From positions 1 through 26,692 of the forward strand of contig CAKRJM010000006.1 of NCBI GenBank assembly GCA_934351765.1: DNA of 26,692 nt, in the 5' to 3' direction. Source of the DNA: an uncultured Lachnospiraceae bacterium (GTDB lineage: Bacteria > Bacillota > Clostridia > Lachnospirales > Lachnospiraceae). Under the pieces are notes generated by a model. The model saw only the letters and a list, made by a program, of their open reading frames with translations. It was not told the DNA's origin and searched no databases. This document shows positions 23,294 through 26,692 of this stretch, piece by piece. Positions within the stretch are counted from its first letter, which is position 1. Every line of letters starts with the position of its first letter. The translations under genes were made by a program, and so were the position numbers.

Positions 23294-24562
23294 TTATAAA
23301 ATGATCTGCAAAACAAAGTATTCTCCGGAAACGAAGAACTGGCAGTTTCCGTGGAGCTTTTCTGTTATATAATGAATACTTTTTGTTCCCAGTCCATGTC
23401 CGGCCGCGGTTGTCTGAGGCATGCCGTCTACAAATACAGGAGCTTTCGCGAATGTATTCTTTATGGACAGAAGAAGTTTCTCGTTGTTCCGATAGAAATC
23501 CAGTATGATCCGGCGATTTTCCGGTGCCAGAGGAACCGTGGCATGAATCGCATTTTCCAATGCATTGGAGAGAATCGCGGTCATATCCACATCGGAAACG
23601 GAAAGCTGTTCTGGTATCTGGATCGAATATTGAAAATCAATGCCGGAATTTTTGATCTGTGGCTCATGGGCAGAAAGGATCATATTGACCAGTTCATTTT
23701 TACAGTAACGATGTCTGGCAGTCTGGTCAGAAGTTCGGATGATCTCATGAATATAGTCCTGTGCCCGGTCTAGTTCTCCCTGCTCGATAAATACTGAAAG
23801 ATTGGAGAGAAAGTGACGCATATCGTGTCGGAGCAGCGATACGGTATACTCGGAACGGCGGATCGCCTCAATTTCTTTTTGGGATTGTGTCTGCTGCATA
23901 TTCATAAGCTGGCTGCGCTGCTCGGCCTCCCGTTTCTCTTCGTACTGCTTGAAATAGAGAAGCAGAAACAGCAGATAAAAAATACAGATCATAAAGCCCA
24001 GAAATTCCACGACTACATCCATGCCGGAATACATGAGAGTGGTATAAACCGTAGTGAGATAATCAAACAAATAATAAATAAAAGGCAAAAAGCCCAGGAT
24101 CACGATTTCACGGGTAGGCTTTAACAGAAGCTGGGCAGCAGCACTGGAAACAAAATGGATCAGGATCAGAAAAACCAGAACCGTTATGAATATCCGGGCA
24201 CTGTAGTAGGCCCATTCCAGGCCGGTAAGATCGAGTACAGCGATCCCGATCCAGTTACTGATCTGGCAGCAGAGATACGTGGTAACTACCGAGAGGCTGG
24301 AAAGAGACAGACGGTAATGATAAAAAAAGGTGAGAAAAAGTATCAGCGGAAGATGAATGATCAGCGGATATATTTTTTCTGTCCCAGATGTACCTAGAAA
24401 ATAATAGGAAACAAGATAGATGATTCCAATCGAAACAGAAAATCCAAGGAGAGTGAGAATGTTTCTCCGGTTCATCAGGATTCCTAAAAAGGCAGCAGAA
24501 ATATAGATTCCGAACAACAGTGTAGTTGCATTATGAAGATAACTTAAAATGGTAACAGCCAT
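23294..24562 (-). CDS. GHKL-domain sensor histidine kinase (AgrC-like)
   Basis: This 422-residue membrane sensor kinase has about six hydrophobic segments in its first 205 residues, with no large extracellular domain. A coiled-coil stretch (YEEKREAEQRSQLMNMQQTQ) leads into the phospho-acceptor region LLRHDMRHFLSN with His246. The ATP-binding GHKL domain follows, with SNALENAIHA as the N-box and GHGLGTKSI as the G-box. This is the architecture of AgrC-type peptide sensors and relatives such as those of bacteriocin and nutrient systems. GGGAGGT precedes the ATG. The response-regulator gene ends 45 bases upstream in the same operon. The signal is unknown, and no agrB/agrD-like genes are visible. 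Confidence 0.9.
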   Translation of the reverse strand: MAVTILSYLHNATTLLFGIYISAAFLGILMNRRNILTLLGFSVSIGIIYLVSYYFLGTSGTEKIYPLIIHLPLILFLTFFYHYRLSLSSLSVVTTYLCCQISNWIGIAVLDLTGLEWAYYSARIFITVLVFLILIHFVSSAAAQLLLKPTREIVILGFLPFIYYLFDYLTTVYTTLMYSGMDVVVEFLGFMICIFYLLFLLLYFKQYEEKREAEQRSQLMNMQQTQSQKEIEAIRRSEYTVSLLRHDMRHFLSNLSVFIEQGELDRAQDYIHEIIRTSDQTARHRYCKNELVNMILSAHEPQIKNSGIDFQYSIQIPEQLSVSDVDMTAILSNALENAIHATVPLAPENRRIILDFYRNNEKLLLSIKNTFAKAPVFVDGMPQTTAAGHGLGTKSIHYITEKLHGNCQFFVSGEYFVLQIIL

Positions 24563-24607
24563 GGCAGAATACCTCCCTGTGCGGCTGGTTTATGATGAAT
24601 CTCGAAT

Positions 24608-25321
24608 TTATCCCTGAAACATAACCGAAAAATAGGCATCTTTGAGAGATTTTGAGAAACCTCTTGCAATAGGAATCAGACGTCCGGATTTCATGGTGAT
24701 TTCCGTAGTATTAAAGTGATCCACATTGGGGAGATAAACCAGATAGCTTCTATGGCATTTGAAGAAACCGTTCTGATTGTTAAGGCTTTCTTTAAAAGAA
24801 TACAGAGGATCCATAGTCTCCACGGAGCTTCCGTTCCGAAGATAAAAAAATACGCGTTTATTCTGAGCTTCCGCATATTCGATTTCATGGAAGTACAGTT
24901 TTTGATAGCCAAACGGTGTTTTCACGACTATATTTTTTGGCTCAAGCTGAAAGCTGTGGGCACACTCGTCCAGCTCTTTCTGAATCTTTTCATAAGTAAC
25001 CGGCTTCAATAAATAGCCCTGAGCATGAACCTCATAGGATTCCAGCGCAAATTCCGGGGAAGAGGTCAAGAAGATGATCCTCACAGAGGTATCATGCTGG
25101 CGAAGTTCTCTGGCTGTATCCATGCCATTTAAAAGTGGCATGATAATGTCAAGAAATACGATATCCATAGGGGATGAAAAAGCGGCAGAGAGCAATTCAT
25201 CTCCATTTCCATAAAGAAAAAGCTGAATTGGAATCCGGCGCTGTTCCGACCATTGACGGACCATTCCGGCAGCCTGCGGTAAAAAGTCCTGGCTGTCATC
25301 ACAGATCGCAATCCGAAGCAT
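24608..25321 (-). CDS. LytTR-family response regulator (AgrA-like)
   Basis: The regulator has 237 residues. The receiver domain (about 1-120) has acidic residues Asp8-Asp9, the phosphorylation site Asp58 in VFLDIIMP, FLTSS and the conserved Lys in LLKPV. The C-terminal LytTR DNA-binding domain (about 130-237) has FHEIEYAEAQNKRVFFYL, FFKCHRSYLVYLPNV and LIPIARGFSKSLKDAY, typical of AgrA, VirR and LytR. It should bind direct repeats upstream of its target promoters when phosphorylated by the kinase encoded after it. GGAGGA lies at the start codon. A promoter with a dyad just upstream of its -35 box precedes the gene, which would fit autoregulation. Confidence 0.93.
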   Translation of the reverse strand: MLRIAICDDSQDFLPQAAGMVRQWSEQRRIPIQLFLYGNGDELLSAAFSSPMDIVFLDIIMPLLNGMDTARELRQHDTSVRIIFLTSSPEFALESYEVHAQGYLLKPVTYEKIQKELDECAHSFQLEPKNIVVKTPFGYQKLYFHEIEYAEAQNKRVFFYLRNGSSVETMDPLYSFKESLNNQNGFFKCHRSYLVYLPNVDHFNTTEITMKSGRLIPIARGFSKSLKDAYFSVMFQG

Positions 25322-25375
25322 AAAATCCTCCTCGTTGTTTCAAGATGTTTGAATTAAAGTGTCGTTATCTTTTTT

Positions 25376-25404
25376 ATTTTAGTATAGATCATAGTTCTTT
25401 GCAA
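25376..25404 (-). promoter_or_regulatory. Promoter of the two-component operon
   Basis: On the minus strand TTGCAA (25404-25399) and TAAAAT (25381-25376) are 17 bases apart. Directly upstream an imperfect dyad, TGACCG and CGGTTCA around seven bases (25405-25423), lies where an activator could contact RNA polymerase. The assignment rests on consensus matching only. Confidence 0.5.
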
Positions 25405-25518
25405 TGACCGGAAAGAACGGTTCACACCAGAAAAAAAGCATTTCGCGCGTGTGCAGGAGATCAGAAATGGGAAAACAGAGGTACTGTGACGGTAAGAACT
25501 GTATTAAGAATATATCAG

Positions 25519-25573
25519 AAAAAACACTGCAGTGGATCTGTTCATGCGACAGGAGATTCCGAAGAATTCCTGT
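25519..25573 (-). terminator. Probable terminator structures after the LacI-family gene
   Basis: Reading on the minus strand, ACAGGAATTC and GAATCTCCTGT pair with one bulge around a TTCG loop (25573-25549), a very stable cUUCGg hairpin about 20 bases after the stop codon, but without a T-run. Further on, CACTGCAGTG (25534-25525) is followed by six T. Together they probably end transcription of the repressor gene; neither is a textbook terminator alone. Confidence 0.45.
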
Positions 25574-25593
25574 TACATGAAAGACATCAGCGT

Positions 25594-26646
25594 TTAGTTG
25601 TTGGAAGCTACCGGAACAGCAGCACTTCCGCGGACAATCAGCTCACCGTCCAGAAGGATCTTGGTAGGGGCTGTGTCCGGATGTTCCAGCTTATAATGAA
25701 GAAGCTGGATGGCCTGAGCACCGAGATCCTTACATGGGATCCGAACCGAAGTTAATGGCGGGGAACAGATGGAACTGAATGAAATGTCATCAATTCCGAC
25801 AATCGAGCAGTCATCAGGAAGCTGGCATCCCTGATCTTTCAAGGCACGGCTGCAGCCCAGCGCGATCATATCGTTGTCAGCCAGGAGGGCAGGGGGGAGT
25901 TCTGTTCCGTCTTCCAGAAGCTTGGACATTTCTTTATAGGAGCCGGCCATGGAGGGAGTGAGTGCGTAGATTCCGTTTTCCGGCTGCTCCAGCCCCAGAC
26001 GGTTTAAGGCATTTAAGTAGCCCTGCATACGGGCACGGAAATTTCCGGTATTCATGGAGCTGTGGAGATAGCCGATTTTTCGATGACCGAGGCTGTAAAA
26101 ATAATCGACGGCCTTTTCGGCGATTTCTTCATTATTCATTGTCACACAGTTTAAAGAGTGGCCGTGGGCGGGGGTGTCCACCAGGATCACCGGGACCGGA
26201 AGATTTTCAAAAAACGGCAGATCGCAGCTTTCCAGCTCCGTGCCAAGAACGATGATCCCGTCCATGGGATCGGCAAAGACCATAGGATAAATTTCATCCC
26301 GGTTTTCCGGTCCAAAGGAAGTAATTACCAGCTTATAGCCCAGACGGCGGCATTCTGCTTCCAGGGAATCAATGATCGAAGAAACAAAATTCCCGTTTTC
26401 CTCCACAAGAATCGCAGAATTTTTATATTTCAGGAAACGGATGCTCCGTTCCTGGCGAAGGACTTTTCCCTCATTGGCTTCCGCAGTTCCCCTTTTTATA
26501 GTGTAGCCGTAATGCTCCAGAAGCGCGGCAGCCTCTGCACGGGTTGCATCGCTGACTCCTTTTTTATTATTCAGAACAAAAGAAATTGCGGCCGGTGAGA
26601 TTCCAAGCTCTGCCGCGATCTCCTGTAATGGTTTTTTCCCTTTCAT
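25594..26646 (-). CDS. LacI-family transcriptional regulator
   Basis: This 350-residue protein has the N-terminal helix-turn-helix of the LacI/GalR family: PLQEIAAELGISPAAISFVLNNKKGVSDATR (about residues 6-36) and then the hinge region to about 60. The rest is a periplasmic-binding-protein-like effector domain, with DGIIVLG, VTMNNEEIAEKAVDYFYSLGHRKIGYL, LLADNDMIALGC and the common GIDDISFSSICSPPLTSVRIP near the C-terminus. It should bind a sugar-type ligand and control a carbohydrate operon, probably one beyond the right edge of the window. The ATG is preceded by GGGAGAG. Neighbours in the window give no clue to the ligand; xylB is 16 kb away. Confidence 0.93.
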   Translation of the reverse strand: MKGKKPLQEIAAELGISPAAISFVLNNKKGVSDATRAEAAALLEHYGYTIKRGTAEANEGKVLRQERSIRFLKYKNSAILVEENGNFVSSIIDSLEAECRRLGYKLVITSFGPENRDEIYPMVFADPMDGIIVLGTELESCDLPFFENLPVPVILVDTPAHGHSLNCVTMNNEEIAEKAVDYFYSLGHRKIGYLHSSMNTGNFRARMQGYLNALNRLGLEQPENGIYALTPSMAGSYKEMSKLLEDGTELPPALLADNDMIALGCSRALKDQGCQLPDDCSIVGIDDISFSSICSPPLTSVRIPCKDLGAQAIQLLHYKLEHPDTAPTKILLDGELIVRGSAAVPVASNN

Positions 26647-26683
26647 TATAAAAACTCTCCCATCTCAAAAATCATAATCCATA

Positions 26684-26689
26684 ATTATA
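26684..26689 (-). promoter_or_regulatory. Possible -10 box of the LacI-family gene
   Basis: A perfect TATAAT on the minus strand lies 38 bases before the start codon. The matching -35 box would be outside the window, so the call cannot be completed. The surrounding 46 bases are very A+T-rich. Confidence 0.3.
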
Positions 26690-26692
26690 AAA

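Overview
This window looks like chromosomal DNA of a spore-forming anaerobic Firmicute, most probably a gut Lachnospiraceae (Blautia/Dorea/Fusicatenibacter type). The grounds are an incomplete spoVA sporulation operon, strong AGGAGG ribosome-binding sites, SigA-type promoters with 17-bp spacers, a lysine riboswitch, a LytTR/GHKL two-component pair and a 4Fe-4S type PurF. The family is an inference from protein style; no database search was possible. I found no rRNA, tRNA, CRISPR array, transposase or phage gene.

Layout. (1) 1-2152, + strand: end of spoVAA, then spoVAB, spoVAC and spoVAD, the dipicolinic acid (DPA) transport operon; no spoVAE follows. (2) 2153-7562, +: a spacer holding an imperfect direct repeat and a good promoter, then a membrane-anchored Ser/Thr kinase and a 1164-residue membrane protein built of about nine Ig-like 'D-x-AGN' modules. 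This pair is the least explained part of the window. (3) 7640-9163, +: xylulokinase. (4) 9273-14386, - strand: csbB-like glycosyltransferase, yfhO-like membrane glycosyltransferase and argH, tightly packed, with yfhO and argH overlapping as ATGA. (5) 14653-15864, +: a two-OB-fold SSB-like protein and a CobA-type corrinoid adenosyltransferase. (6) 15857-18002, +: a 34-bp tandem repeat, a near-consensus promoter, a lysine riboswitch with terminator, then dapA and dapB. (7) 18281-22535, +: purF, purB, purA, followed by a HAD phosphatase (22596-23201). (8) 23294-25321, -: LytTR response regulator and GHKL sensor kinase. (9) 25594-26646, -: a LacI-family repressor at the window edge.

How the genes fit together. 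dapA and dapB supply the lysine/diaminopimelate branch, whose first product is also the precursor of DPA; the spoVA operon moves DPA into the developing spore. The dap genes are under lysine feedback through the riboswitch. purB and purA make AMP from IMP, and purF commits PRPP to purines. The CsbB-YfhO pair matches the known design in which a lipid-linked sugar is made inside the cell and transferred outside to a cell-envelope polymer; its coupling to argH is unexpected. The Ser/Thr kinase has its own vegetative-type promoter, so it need not be co-expressed with the sporulation genes before it.

The strongest leads are the kinase/Ig-repeat protein pair, the csbB-yfhO-argH coupling, and two independent repeats in which a duplicated block carries the -35 box of a downstream promoter.
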